Shown piece by piece: positions 35,022 through 41,730 of a stretch of 46,594 nt of DNA. Source of the stretch: an uncultured Saprospiraceae bacterium (lineage in GTDB: Bacteria > Bacteroidota > Bacteroidia > Chitinophagales > Saprospiraceae). A program made the position numbers and the translations under genes. The DNA is taken from NCBI GenBank assembly GCA_937980645.1, contig CALJPQ010000036.1:1-46594 (forward strand). The letters are read 5' to 3'. The notes under the pieces were generated by a model that had not been told where the DNA came from, did not search any database, and saw only the letters and a list, made by a program, of their open reading frames with translations. Positions within the stretch are counted from its first letter, which is position 1. Each line of letters begins with the position of its first letter.

Positions 35022-35063
35022 GAGCGCCGAAGCAGCTACAGGGCTGCTTCGGCGCTCGCTTTT
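35022..35063. terminator. Strong bidirectional terminator
   Basis: GAGCGCCGAAGCAGC (35022-35036) pairs perfectly with GCTGCTTCGGCGCTC (35043-35057), a 15-base stem with a six-base loop followed by GCTTTTG. It serves the subtilase gene and possibly the converging sigma-factor operon. Confidence 0.85.
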
Positions 35064-35080
35064 GCCCAACAGGCGGATGC

Positions 35081-35536
35081 TCATTGGCGCCGCTGCAGGC
35101 GTTCCTGCCGGCGCTCGCGCCCTTGCTGGAGCCGCTCCACTAAGCGCTCGCGGAACGAACGTTCGGCCAACGGCATGCGCGCGATTTTGCGCGGCGGAAG
35201 CACCCGCCGAAGCTTCTGGAACAGTTCCTTTTCCAGGTCGAGCTCGCGCTGGCGTATTTCAAAATGGCGCTTGATGGCCTCTTCCACCTCGCTATCGCTC
35301 ATAGCATCTAATTGCTTCTGCGGGCGCAGGGCTTCTAAGGCCCTCTCTCGATTTTCTAAGTATTCGTTGTAAATGGGCCAAAAGCCTTGGGCTTCTTCAG
35401 GCGTCAGGCGAAGCACTTCGGTAAAAACAGCCACGCGAAAGGCGCGCAGACGCTCCTCGCGCCGCTCCGGGTCGGGTTGAGCTTGCGCCGCTAAGGCCAG
35501 ACATAAAAGCAGGGCGCTTACAAAGGAGTATTTCAT
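35081..35536 (-). CDS. Periplasmic CpxP/Spy-like protein of an ECF sigma operon
   Basis: This 151-residue protein has a signal peptide (KYSFVSALLLCLALAAQA). The mature part is almost all charged helix (RREERLRAF, LRLTPEEAQGFWPIYNEY) with an Arg/Gln-rich tail. LTPEEA..FWPIYNEY is typical of Bacteroidota Spy/CpxP-like proteins found behind ECF sigma factors and sometimes annotated as sensors of ECF sigma factors. It is the third gene of the minus-strand operon, 21 bases after the anti-sigma candidate. It probably senses misfolded protein or envelope damage (inference). Confidence 0.8.
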   Translation of the reverse strand: MKYSFVSALLLCLALAAQAQPDPERREERLRAFRVAVFTEVLRLTPEEAQGFWPIYNEYLENRERALEALRPQKQLDAMSDSEVEEAIKRHFEIRQRELDLEKELFQKLRRVLPPRKIARMPLAERSFRERLVERLQQGRERRQERLQRRQ

Positions 35537-35557
35537 AGATATCTGATTTAGCAGTGT

Positions 35558-36043
35558 TTACGGGTTGAATTGTTCTACCTCCTCAGGCGAAAGGTCGCGC
35601 AGAAACATCTCCCACGACGTCTCGCCGCCCAGGCTGTCGGGCGAGGTATTCTGTTCAAAATCTTCGGGCAGCATGGCGCTGAGCGCCTCTGGCTCGATGA
35701 GCTCAGGGTTCTGCTGAAGGTAAGTTTCAATTTCGTCAGCCGTCAGGACAGGCAGCGTTGAGGGCGCTTCCGTCGGCGACCAGGCGCTGCGGACGAACCA
35801 CACCAATGCCAGCACTGCTGCCGCCGCCGCGGCCAGGCGCAACACAAAGCGCCAGGAGATGGGCCTATGGCGTCTGGGTGAGCGCTTGCGCAGCCCTTCC
35901 GCCTCTAAGCGCTGAAAAACGGCGCCTTCCAGATGCTCAAAGTAGCCTTCAGGCGTTTGCAAGGGCTGCCGCAGGCCTTCTGTGAGCAGCGATGCACCTG
36001 TTTCAGCCAGCTCGTCGTGCAGGTTGTCTTTTTCCCTGGTCAT
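35558..36043 (-). CDS. One-pass membrane protein, probable anti-sigma factor
   Basis: This 161-residue protein has a cytoplasmic N-terminal part of ~65 residues (LQTPEGYFEHLEGAVFQRLE, a run typical of Bacteroidota proteins next to ECF sigma genes), one membrane helix (VLRLAAAAAAVLALVWFV) and an acidic periplasmic tail ending in EEVEQFNP. Its gene begins 4 bases after the sigma-factor stop. Topology and position suggest that it holds the sigma factor at the membrane. There is no zinc anti-sigma HxxxCxxC motif, so binding would be of a different kind. Function is inferred from context. Confidence 0.72.
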   Translation of the reverse strand: MTREKDNLHDELAETGASLLTEGLRQPLQTPEGYFEHLEGAVFQRLEAEGLRKRSPRRHRPISWRFVLRLAAAAAAVLALVWFVRSAWSPTEAPSTLPVLTADEIETYLQQNPELIEPEALSAMLPEDFEQNTSPDSLGGETSWEMFLRDLSPEEVEQFNP

Positions 36044-36047
36044 AATG

Positions 36048-36617
36048 TCAGTGCAGGTTACGGTCTCGAATGTATGTTTCCACTTTTTTCACGGCGTGGT
36101 GAAAGGAGGCTTTCAGGGCGCCTACTGAGGTGTCGAAGATGCGCGACATTTCTTCGTACGGCATTTCCTCAAAATAGCGAAGGTTGAATACAGCGCGCTG
36201 TTTTTCAGGTAGTTGCGCTACAGCCTCATACAGTCGGCGCTGCAAATCTTCGGCGTCGAAGTAAGGGTCGCTGTGCAAGCGTTGTATCAGTGGGTTTTCG
36301 CCATCTTCGAGAGGGCTGGTTTGCTGGCGTCGGCGGCTTTCCAAGAAAGACAGCGCCTCGTTGGTGGCAATGCGGTACAGCCAGGTGTACAGCTGTGCCT
36401 TGCCCTCGAAACCCTCAATGCCCCGATAAATTTTAATGAGCGTGTTCTGCAGAACGTCGTCGGCGTCTTCGTGCGTCAGCACCAGCCGGCGGATGTGCCA
36501 GTACAGCCGTTCTCCGTAAGCGCGCAGGAGGAGGCGGAAGCCCTCCTCAAAGGTTTCTTCGGAGCGCAACAGGCTCACAATGTGCTCATCTGAGACGGTT
36601 GGGCGGGTCGCAGGCAC
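36048..36617 (-). CDS. ECF-type RNA polymerase sigma factor
   Basis: This 189-residue protein has region 2 (residues ~20-95: HEDADDVLQNTLIKIYRGI and FEGKAQLYTWLYRIATNEAL) and region 4 (~125-180: LPEKQRAVFNLRYFEEMPYEEMS and GALKASFHHAVKKVE). It starts at GTG 36615-36617; the apparent ATG nearby is in another frame. The order sigma factor, membrane protein, periplasmic CpxP-like protein points to an envelope stress regulon. An AT-rich stretch upstream (36635-36650) may hold the promoter, but no TAnnTTTG box is seen, so the operon may use its own sigma factor. Confidence 0.92.
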   Translation of the reverse strand: MPATRPTVSDEHIVSLLRSEETFEEGFRLLLRAYGERLYWHIRRLVLTHEDADDVLQNTLIKIYRGIEGFEGKAQLYTWLYRIATNEALSFLESRRRQQTSPLEDGENPLIQRLHSDPYFDAEDLQRRLYEAVAQLPEKQRAVFNLRYFEEMPYEEMSRIFDTSVGALKASFHHAVKKVETYIRDRNLH

Positions 36618-36714
36618 AGGCTCGTGCAGATTTTATAGTATAAGACGCCTAAGCAAGGCTTGGGTTTAAACGACGGCGGATACCTTCTCTGGGTTTTCGC
36701 TTCTGTTGGGTCTA

Positions 36715-36737
36715 TTACCACAAAGGCACAAAGATTT
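36715..36737 (-). repeat. Copy of the CTTTGTGCCTTTGTGG motif
   Basis: Read on the minus strand it contains CTTTGTGCCTTTGTGGTAA. It lies 14 bases from the palindromic repeat at 36751-36789. Confidence 0.65.
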
Positions 36738-36750
36738 TTTGGGCCGCTCC

Positions 36751-36789
36751 GAAGGTGTTGTCTTCGAGGTACGAGAAGGTGACACCTCC
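36751..36789. repeat. Palindromic hairpin repeat, copy 6
   Basis: GAAGGTGTTGTCTTC (36751-36765) pairs imperfectly with the segment 36773-36789 ending GGTGACACCTCC. The arms share the GGTGT-GTCT and GACACCTCC cores of the other copies, and its inner part resembles copy 4. Confidence 0.75.
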
Positions 36790-36879
36790 AAAGCAGCTAA
36801 TTCATAGGGAAGACCCAGGAAATGGGAAAAAGAGAACGCCTGCTGAAACATGCGGCTTGCTTCCAGAAATCTCCGCCAC

Positions 36880-36910
36880 TTGGGTACTGGCCGACATTGG
36901 CATACCTTTG
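36880..36910 (+). promoter_or_regulatory. Bacteroidota-type promoter
   Basis: TTG (36880-36882), a 20-base spacer and TACCTTTG (36903-36910) match the -33 TTTG and -7 TAnnTTTG elements. It lies 36 bases before the ATG at 36947 and supports that start over a longer upstream frame. Confidence 0.6.
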
Positions 36911-36946
36911 CCCACCTTTTTAAGCAGCCACATTCCCTCATACAGC

Positions 36947-37471
36947 ATGGATCTGTTCCTCGAAATCCTCAAACTGACCTTACCCTCACTGGTCGTCTTC
37001 TTCACCGTTTATTTTATGCTTAAATTACTGCTGGAAGAACGCCAGCGCATGGACGCCGTTTTGCTGCGTCAGGATGCTCAGAAAATCACACTCCCGCTGC
37101 GCATCCAGGCATACGAACGCCTGACGCTCCTGTGCGATAGGGCGTCCATTCCCAACACGTTGTTGCGGGTGCGCATGCCCGGAATGACGGTGGCCCAGCT
37201 CACCCATGCGCTGCTGATAGCCATCAATCAGGAATTTGACCACAACACTTCGCAGCAGCTCTATGTGTCCGAGACGCTCTGGCGCATCATCACTGTAGCC
37301 CGTCAGCAAACCATCCTGCTCATCACTCAGGCTGCCGAAGACCTCGACCCGCAGGCTGCCGACGATGCATTAGTCAGTCGCCTCTTCGCCATGCTCGAAG
37401 CACAGGGGGAGATGACACCGCTGCAGCAAGCCATCGTGGCGATACGAACCGAAGCAGGGCAGCTCTTTTGA
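36947..37471 (+). CDS. Conserved one-pass membrane protein (DUF7935-like)
   Basis: This 174-residue protein has an N-terminal membrane helix (LKLTLPSLVVFFTVYFML), a charged stretch, then a soluble helical domain with LPLRIQAYERLTLLCDR and QEFDHNTSQQLYVSE. These runs match, from memory, a conserved Bacteroidota family (DUF7935) of unknown function. The ATG at 36947 gives the helix directly at the N terminus and fits the promoter at 36880-36910. A longer frame from 36755 overlaps the hairpin repeat and is rejected. It is transcribed alone, ahead of the dnaA leader. Confidence 0.82.
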   Translation: MDLFLEILKLTLPSLVVFFTVYFMLKLLLEERQRMDAVLLRQDAQKITLPLRIQAYERLTLLCDRASIPNTLLRVRMPGMTVAQLTHALLIAINQEFDHNTSQQLYVSETLWRIITVARQQTILLITQAAEDLDPQAADDALVSRLFAMLEAQGEMTPLQQAIVAIRTEAGQLF

Positions 37472-38096
37472 GTCTAGCACTCTACGACGTTACTCCACAT
37501 CCGTATAACTCGTAAGCTAAGAGCACTTAATACATAGAAAAATACGTCGCTTTAAATCCCAAAGAGCCATTTCTGAGGCCGTAGTTGGGCAAAATGCTGC
37601 AACTAACTGGTAACCCGAGAGTTATATTGTCGCCCGAAAAACAATGCTCTTACGAGGCTTTTAAGCGTCTATGCCTTAGTCATTTGGGTTGCGGTTCTAC
37701 GCGCAAGGGCCTGCCCTGACTACCCCGAGCGTTCCGGTTCTTTCCAGCCAGAGGCCCTGTTGGGTGGTCAAAACGCACAAGTTCTTAAGCCTCAAACCAT
37801 ACGAAGGATTGTTTTGCGAAAATGGCCTTAAATCCCGCTTTTAAAACAAAAATGGGTGAATTGCCGAACATAACCGTGCGAAGGATGCCTGAAAAGATGG
37901 CTTAAGGCCTATGCGTTTGATTGTCAGACACCTGGCCATGGGGCCGCGAGGGGTGAAAAAATTTTCGTCGAAAAATGCTTCCGAGCTTGTTCAGTTCCCC
38001 AGAGAAACCCCAATCTTTGTCCTCCATTCCGACAGTTGCGACTTTTGTAAGCGCTATTTGGAGGGGTTACTCCAGAGTGACAAAACTATCTTGGCT
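37472..38096. other. 625-base gene-free stretch upstream of dnaA
   Basis: I see no supported gene. Several AT-rich patches occur (for example 37530-37560 and 37810-37860). CGAAGGAT followed by a GAAAA-ATGGC-TTAA run appears twice (from 37802 and from 37879), a degenerate direct repeat 77 bases apart. A weak promoter-like AATCTTTG lies at 38012-38019. No exact TTATNCACA DnaA box was found, so although the place is suggestive, an origin of replication is not supported by the sequence itself. A long regulatory leader of dnaA is an alternative. Confidence 0.5.
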
Positions 38097-39530
38097 ATGA
38101 CGAATAACTGCCAGGTGGTGTGGGATAACTGTCTGCACATCATCAAACGAAGCGTGCCTCCACAGAGTTATCAGACGTGGTTTGAGCCCATTCAACCCGT
38201 ACAGTTAGAGAATTCGGTGCTGACGATAGCAGTACCCAACAAGCTCTTCTACGAGTGGTTGGAGGAGAACTTCGTCCAGGTGCTTCGCACCAGTATTCTG
38301 CAGGTGTTGGGCAAAGATGGGCGTCTGCGTTACTGCATTCTCAACGGCGGGGCTGCTCCAAAAGCCGCCTCGTCAACAGGCAATGGGTCGGCCAGGGCGG
38401 CGATAGACTCGGATCTGCCGATGGTTCCGGGCACTTTTGATATTGAGAAGATCAAGGACCCTCGCATCATTCCAGGCATTCGCCGCGACAAAGTGGCATC
38501 CAACCTCAATGCCAGCTACACCTTTGATACATTCATCGAAGGTGATTGCAATCGCCTGGCGCGCAATGCAGGCCTCGCTGTAGCCAAAAAGCCCGGCGGT
38601 ACGGCCTTCAATCCGCTGTTCATTTTCGGCGATGTGGGTCTGGGAAAAACCCACCTGGCTCAGGCTATCGGTAACCAGATCGTGCAGCAGCATCCCGACA
38701 AGCTGGTGCTGTATGTGTCGGCGGAGGAATTCACCAACCAGATTATCCAGGCCATCAAGAAGAACGACGTCAATGCTTTTGTCAGTTTTTATCAGGCGCT
38801 CGACGTGCTCATCATGGACGACATCCAGTTCCTTTCGGGCAAGCAAAAAACGCAGGAAATCTTCTTCTTCCTGTTCAATCAGTTGCATCAAAGCGGGCGC
38901 CAGATTATTCTGACATCAGACCGCGCACCGCGCGACCTGGAGGGTATCGAAGACCGCCTCATTTCTCGTTTCCGTTGGGGCTTGAGCGCGGACTTGCAAG
39001 CACCTGACTTAGAGACGCGAATGGCGATTCTGGGAGCCAAACTCGAGCGCGCCGGCGTCAAAGCCAGCCCCAGCGTCTTGGAGTACATCTGCTACAACAT
39101 CAAAGACAATGTGCGCGATCTGGAGGGCATCATGGTTGCCCTTCTGGCCCAGTCCATGTTCATGAACCGCGAAGTGGACCTGGAACTGGCGAAAAACGCT
39201 ATTCTCAATTTCATCAAATCGCCCAACCGCGGCATCACCATCGAAGCCATCCAAAACTTAGTGGCCGAGCATTTCAATGTGCCGGTCAAAAGCCTGTCGG
39301 AAGAAGGGCGCAAGCGCAGCCTTGTGGTGCCGCGCCACATCGCTATCTACCTGTGCAAGCAGCTCACCGACCATTCGCTGAAAGCCATCGGAAAAGCCTT
39401 TGGCGGACGCGACCACAGCACTATCCTGTACTCGTGCCGAACCGTGCAGGACATGATGGATACCGACCCAGATTTCCGCGCTAATGTGGAGGAACTCGAG
39501 AAAAAAGTCAAAATGAGCCTGACCCATTGA
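38097..39530 (+). CDS. dnaA: Chromosomal replication initiator protein DnaA
   Basis: This 477-residue protein starts replication by binding DnaA boxes and opening the origin. Domain I (residues ~5-80) has QSYQTWFEPIQPV; a short variable domain II follows; domain III has Walker A GDVGLGKTH (178-186), Walker B VLIMDDIQFLSGK and the arginine-containing GIEDRLISRFRWGL; domain IV ends with RHIAIYLCKQLTDHSLKAIG and GGRDHSTILYSC, the DNA-binding signature. The ATG at 38097 fits known N termini (TNNCQVVWDNCL); an in-frame extension back to 37911 looks non-coding. tRNA genes follow. Confidence 0.97.
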   Translation: MTNNCQVVWDNCLHIIKRSVPPQSYQTWFEPIQPVQLENSVLTIAVPNKLFYEWLEENFVQVLRTSILQVLGKDGRLRYCILNGGAAPKAASSTGNGSARAAIDSDLPMVPGTFDIEKIKDPRIIPGIRRDKVASNLNASYTFDTFIEGDCNRLARNAGLAVAKKPGGTAFNPLFIFGDVGLGKTHLAQAIGNQIVQQHPDKLVLYVSAEEFTNQIIQAIKKNDVNAFVSFYQALDVLIMDDIQFLSGKQKTQEIFFFLFNQLHQSGRQIILTSDRAPRDLEGIEDRLISRFRWGLSADLQAPDLETRMAILGAKLERAGVKASPSVLEYICYNIKDNVRDLEGIMVALLAQSMFMNREVDLELAKNAILNFIKSPNRGITIEAIQNLVAEHFNVPVKSLSEEGRKRSLVVPRHIAIYLCKQLTDHSLKAIGKAFGGRDHSTILYSCRTVQDMMDTDPDFRANVEELEKKVKMSLTH

Positions 39531-39567
39531 GGCGTTTTAGCCGACTGTCAAAAAACACGCGGCAAAA

Positions 39568-39600
39568 TTTGGTCGTGCCCGAAACAACGGCGTACCTTTG
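39568..39600 (+). promoter_or_regulatory. Promoter of the tRNA-Ser/tRNA-Pro transcript
   Basis: TTTG (39568-39571), a 21-base spacer and TACCTTTG (39593-39600) form a full Bacteroidota housekeeping promoter 23 bases before tRNA-Ser. It is the clearest promoter in the window. Confidence 0.8.
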
Positions 39601-39623
39601 CACCCACATTTAGCCACAAGTCC

Positions 39624-39713
39624 GGATGGGTGGGTGAGTGGCTTAAACCAACGGTTTGCTAAACCGTCGTACGGGGTAAACTCGTACCGCGGGTTCGAAT
39701 CCCGCCCCATCCG
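39624..39713 (+). tRNA. tRNA-Ser (anticodon GCT)
   Basis: This 90-base gene has acceptor arms GGATGGG / CCCATCC with discriminator G. The anticodon stem ACGGT/ACCGT encloses the loop TTGCTAA, giving anticodon GCT. The long variable arm (about CGTACGGGGTAAACTCGTAC) is the class II hallmark of tRNA-Ser. The T arm is GCGGG TTCGAAT CCCGC. The CCA end is not encoded. Confidence 0.96.
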
Positions 39714-39742
39714 CTCTCTTTGCCTTTTCAAGACCATATGCT

Positions 39743-39816
39743 CGGGATGTAGCGCAGTCCGGTAGCGCACCTGCTTTGGGAGCAGGGGGTCCCAGGTTCG
39801 AATCCTGGTATCCCGA
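39743..39816 (+). tRNA. tRNA-Pro (anticodon TGG)
   Basis: This 74-base gene has acceptor arms CGGGATG / TATCCCG (one G-T pair) with discriminator A. The anticodon stem CCTGC/GCAGG encloses the loop TTTGGGA, giving anticodon TGG. The T arm is CCAGG TTCGAAT CCTGG. CCA is not encoded. It lies 29 bases after tRNA-Ser, presumably on the same transcript. Confidence 0.96.
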
Positions 39817-39824
39817 CCGACGTC

Positions 39825-39851
39825 AAAGGCCCGCCGAAGCGGGCCTTTTTT
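39825..39851 (+). terminator. Intrinsic terminator after the tRNA genes
   Basis: AAAGGCCCGC (39825-39834), loop CGAA, GCGGGCCTTT (39839-39848) running into further Ts. It begins 8 bases after tRNA-Pro. Confidence 0.9.
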
Positions 39852-39870
39852 GTTTGGTTTGAGTCATGGT

Positions 39871-40902
39871 TTACAGGCGGCTACGGCGTCGTTGCCGGCC
39901 AAATTCGCGTCCATAGATGCGAAGAATGAGCAGGAAAAGCGCGATAAGGATAGGCCCGAAGACGAAACCAATGAAGCCAAACAACTGCAGGCCAGCGATG
40001 ACGCCAAACAGGGTGATGAGCGGATGGGTTTCGCCCAAATGCTTCTGCAGCCACATGCGCCCCAAATTGTCCACCGACCCGATGACGATAAACCCGTACA
40101 GGAAAAGCGCTGCTGCTCGTACGGGTTCCCCATTGGCCAACATCAGCGCCGACATGGGTACGTAAGCCAGGGCCACACCCACAATAGGCAGCATGCCCGA
40201 AATACAGGTGATGGCAAACCACATCCATATATTCGGAACGCCTATCAGCCAGTAAAAAGGCAGCCCCGCCAGGCCCTGCGTGATGCCCATAAACGGAATA
40301 CCCAGCGCATTGCTGAAGACCAGGGCATTGAGCCGCTCCTTAAATTCGGTGGTGTTGCTCTTGCTAAAAGGCAGCCAGTTGTAAAAAGCCTGCTCAAGGC
40401 GCGCGCGGTTCATGAGCATAAAGTAGAGCATAAAAGCGACCAGCAGCGTCATGATGACGCTCTCTAGCGTGGCTGTTACCAACAGGCTGGCCTGTTTGCC
40501 CGCCCAGGCCGTAAGCGTTCGGATATTCTCCGGGGTAATCAGCTCTACATTGTACTCGCGTTGCACGTATTCGGCCACGCGCTCGATGTTGTGAATAATT
40601 TCTGGCGAATGCTGAAACGCCGTCAAAAGCGGCTGCTGCACCAGCTGGACGAGCGCGTAAATCACCAGCCCCAAAACGGCTCCCGAAAATAGCACGAGTA
40701 GCAAAGCTGCTGCAACAGGCGTCCATCGCCTTTTCTCCACCAAAAAAACCATCAATGGCGACAACAGCACGTACAATGTGTAGGCACCCAATATGGCTGG
40801 AAGGTATGACCTCAGGGTATAAAAAATGACACCCCCCAGCCCTACTATCAGGAGCAGCAGTGCAATCTGGCGCAACAATAAACCGGGGATGCGCGTCATC
40901 AT
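39871..40902 (-). CDS. AI-2E transporter family (TqsA/PerM-like) membrane protein
   Basis: This 343-residue polytopic protein has about eight membrane helices in the typical pattern: two or three at the N terminus (IALLLLIVGLGGVIFYTL onward), a soluble stretch (~90-145), then the rest including the reentrant-like GMLPIVGVALAYVPM and the conserved VDNLGRMWLQKHLG followed by HPLITLFGVIAGL. This is the UPF0118/AI-2E transporter family, whose substrates vary and are mostly unknown. The start is ATG 40902 or 40899. It lies 41 bases downstream of the GNAT gene on the same strand. Confidence 0.93.
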   Translation of the reverse strand: MMTRIPGLLLRQIALLLLIVGLGGVIFYTLRSYLPAILGAYTLYVLLSPLMVFLVEKRRWTPVAAALLLVLFSGAVLGLVIYALVQLVQQPLLTAFQHSPEIIHNIERVAEYVQREYNVELITPENIRTLTAWAGKQASLLVTATLESVIMTLLVAFMLYFMLMNRARLEQAFYNWLPFSKSNTTEFKERLNALVFSNALGIPFMGITQGLAGLPFYWLIGVPNIWMWFAITCISGMLPIVGVALAYVPMSALMLANGEPVRAAALFLYGFIVIGSVDNLGRMWLQKHLGETHPLITLFGVIAGLQLFGFIGFVFGPILIALFLLILRIYGREFGRQRRRSRL

Positions 40903-40943
40903 AACGGCCGAAAGATACTGTGAGCCAACACTTCAAAGCCGCC

Positions 40944-41597
40944 TCAAAAAATATCCGAGACCGCTACTCCACTCTTCGCAGCAGCCGGGCCAGGGTGCTG
41001 ATAGCGCCGCATGCGGTGGAGGAGATATTCTTGCACCTGCGGCCACTCGTCGAGGATGATGCTGTATAGAGCCGTATCGCGGCATCGCCCGTCGGGCAAG
41101 ATACGGTCGTTGCGCAAGATGCCCTCAAAGGTGGCGCCGAGCTTCTCCAAAGCCTGGCGCGAACGCTGATTTTGCGGCGAAGTGCGAAACTGAACGCGCA
41201 CTAGGCGCAGATCGTCAAAACAATAGCGCAACAGCAGCCACTTGCTTTCCACATTGATACCGCTACACCAAAACTCAGGATGCAGCCATGAACCCGTCTC
41301 TGCTCGCCGACAGGCAACATTCCAATTGTGCAGGCGGGTGAAACCCGCTATGCGCCCGTCATCCAGAAGGCGGATAACATAAGGATGGTGCACACGCGCC
41401 TCGCGCAGAGCGACAGCTTCTTCCAGGTGCTCCCAATGATAGGCTGCATCGGCGCGGCTCTCCGGGAAGTGCTCCCAGATGCGCGGGTCGCTTCCTAAAG
41501 CAACCAGTGCAGCAAAGTGCCCCGCACACAGCGGCTCCAGCAGGATACGTTCGCCTCGAAGAGGCACAAAAGGGTCGGGCGGAAGAGGCGGCAGCAT
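40944..41597 (-). CDS. GNAT-family N-acetyltransferase
   Basis: This 217-residue RimJ/RimL-like acetyltransferase uses acetyl-CoA to modify an amino group, commonly on protein N termini or small molecules. Visible are PLRGERILLEPL at the N terminus, a beta-strand run YVIRLLDDGRIAGFTRL, GSWLHPEFWCSGINVESKW, and RTSPQNQRSRQALEKLGATFEG, the acetyl-CoA-binding helix region typical of the RimJ subgroup. The ATG at 41597 begins the conserved part; the longer frame adds an unlikely basic leader. It is probably cotranscribed with the AI-2E family gene. Confidence 0.87.
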   Translation of the reverse strand: MLPPLPPDPFVPLRGERILLEPLCAGHFAALVALGSDPRIWEHFPESRADAAYHWEHLEEAVALREARVHHPYVIRLLDDGRIAGFTRLHNWNVACRRAETGSWLHPEFWCSGINVESKWLLLRYCFDDLRLVRVQFRTSPQNQRSRQALEKLGATFEGILRNDRILPDGRCRDTALYSIILDEWPQVQEYLLHRMRRYQHPGPAAAKSGVAVSDIF

Positions 41598-41730
41598 GCA
41601 GGCAGCTTTAGCATTATCGCCTACAAACTTCCGACCGTTGCGACGCACGGCCCGAAAGCGTGCATTACCAAATTATTAAAGCAATGTTACGCTGGCCCGG
41701 AAGCGTCTGAAAGACGTCTTTGCCCTATAC

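Noticed and set aside
36755..36946. Longer N-terminal form of the membrane protein gene starting at 36755
   Set aside because: The extension overlaps the palindromic repeat and the promoter at 36880-36910, and would place 64 polar residues before the membrane helix.
37911..38096. In-frame 62-codon N-terminal extension of DnaA
   Set aside because: The extension has no similarity to DnaA domain I, which starts cleanly at ATG 38097; composition looks non-coding.
37472..38096. A firm oriC call next to dnaA
   Set aside because: No exact DnaA boxes or recognisable unwinding-element arrangement were found, and skew cannot be computed by eye.
39624..39816. tRNA genes as an integration site of a mobile element
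   Set aside because: No integrase gene or duplicated tRNA end was seen on either side; flanks are dnaA and ordinary membrane-protein genes.
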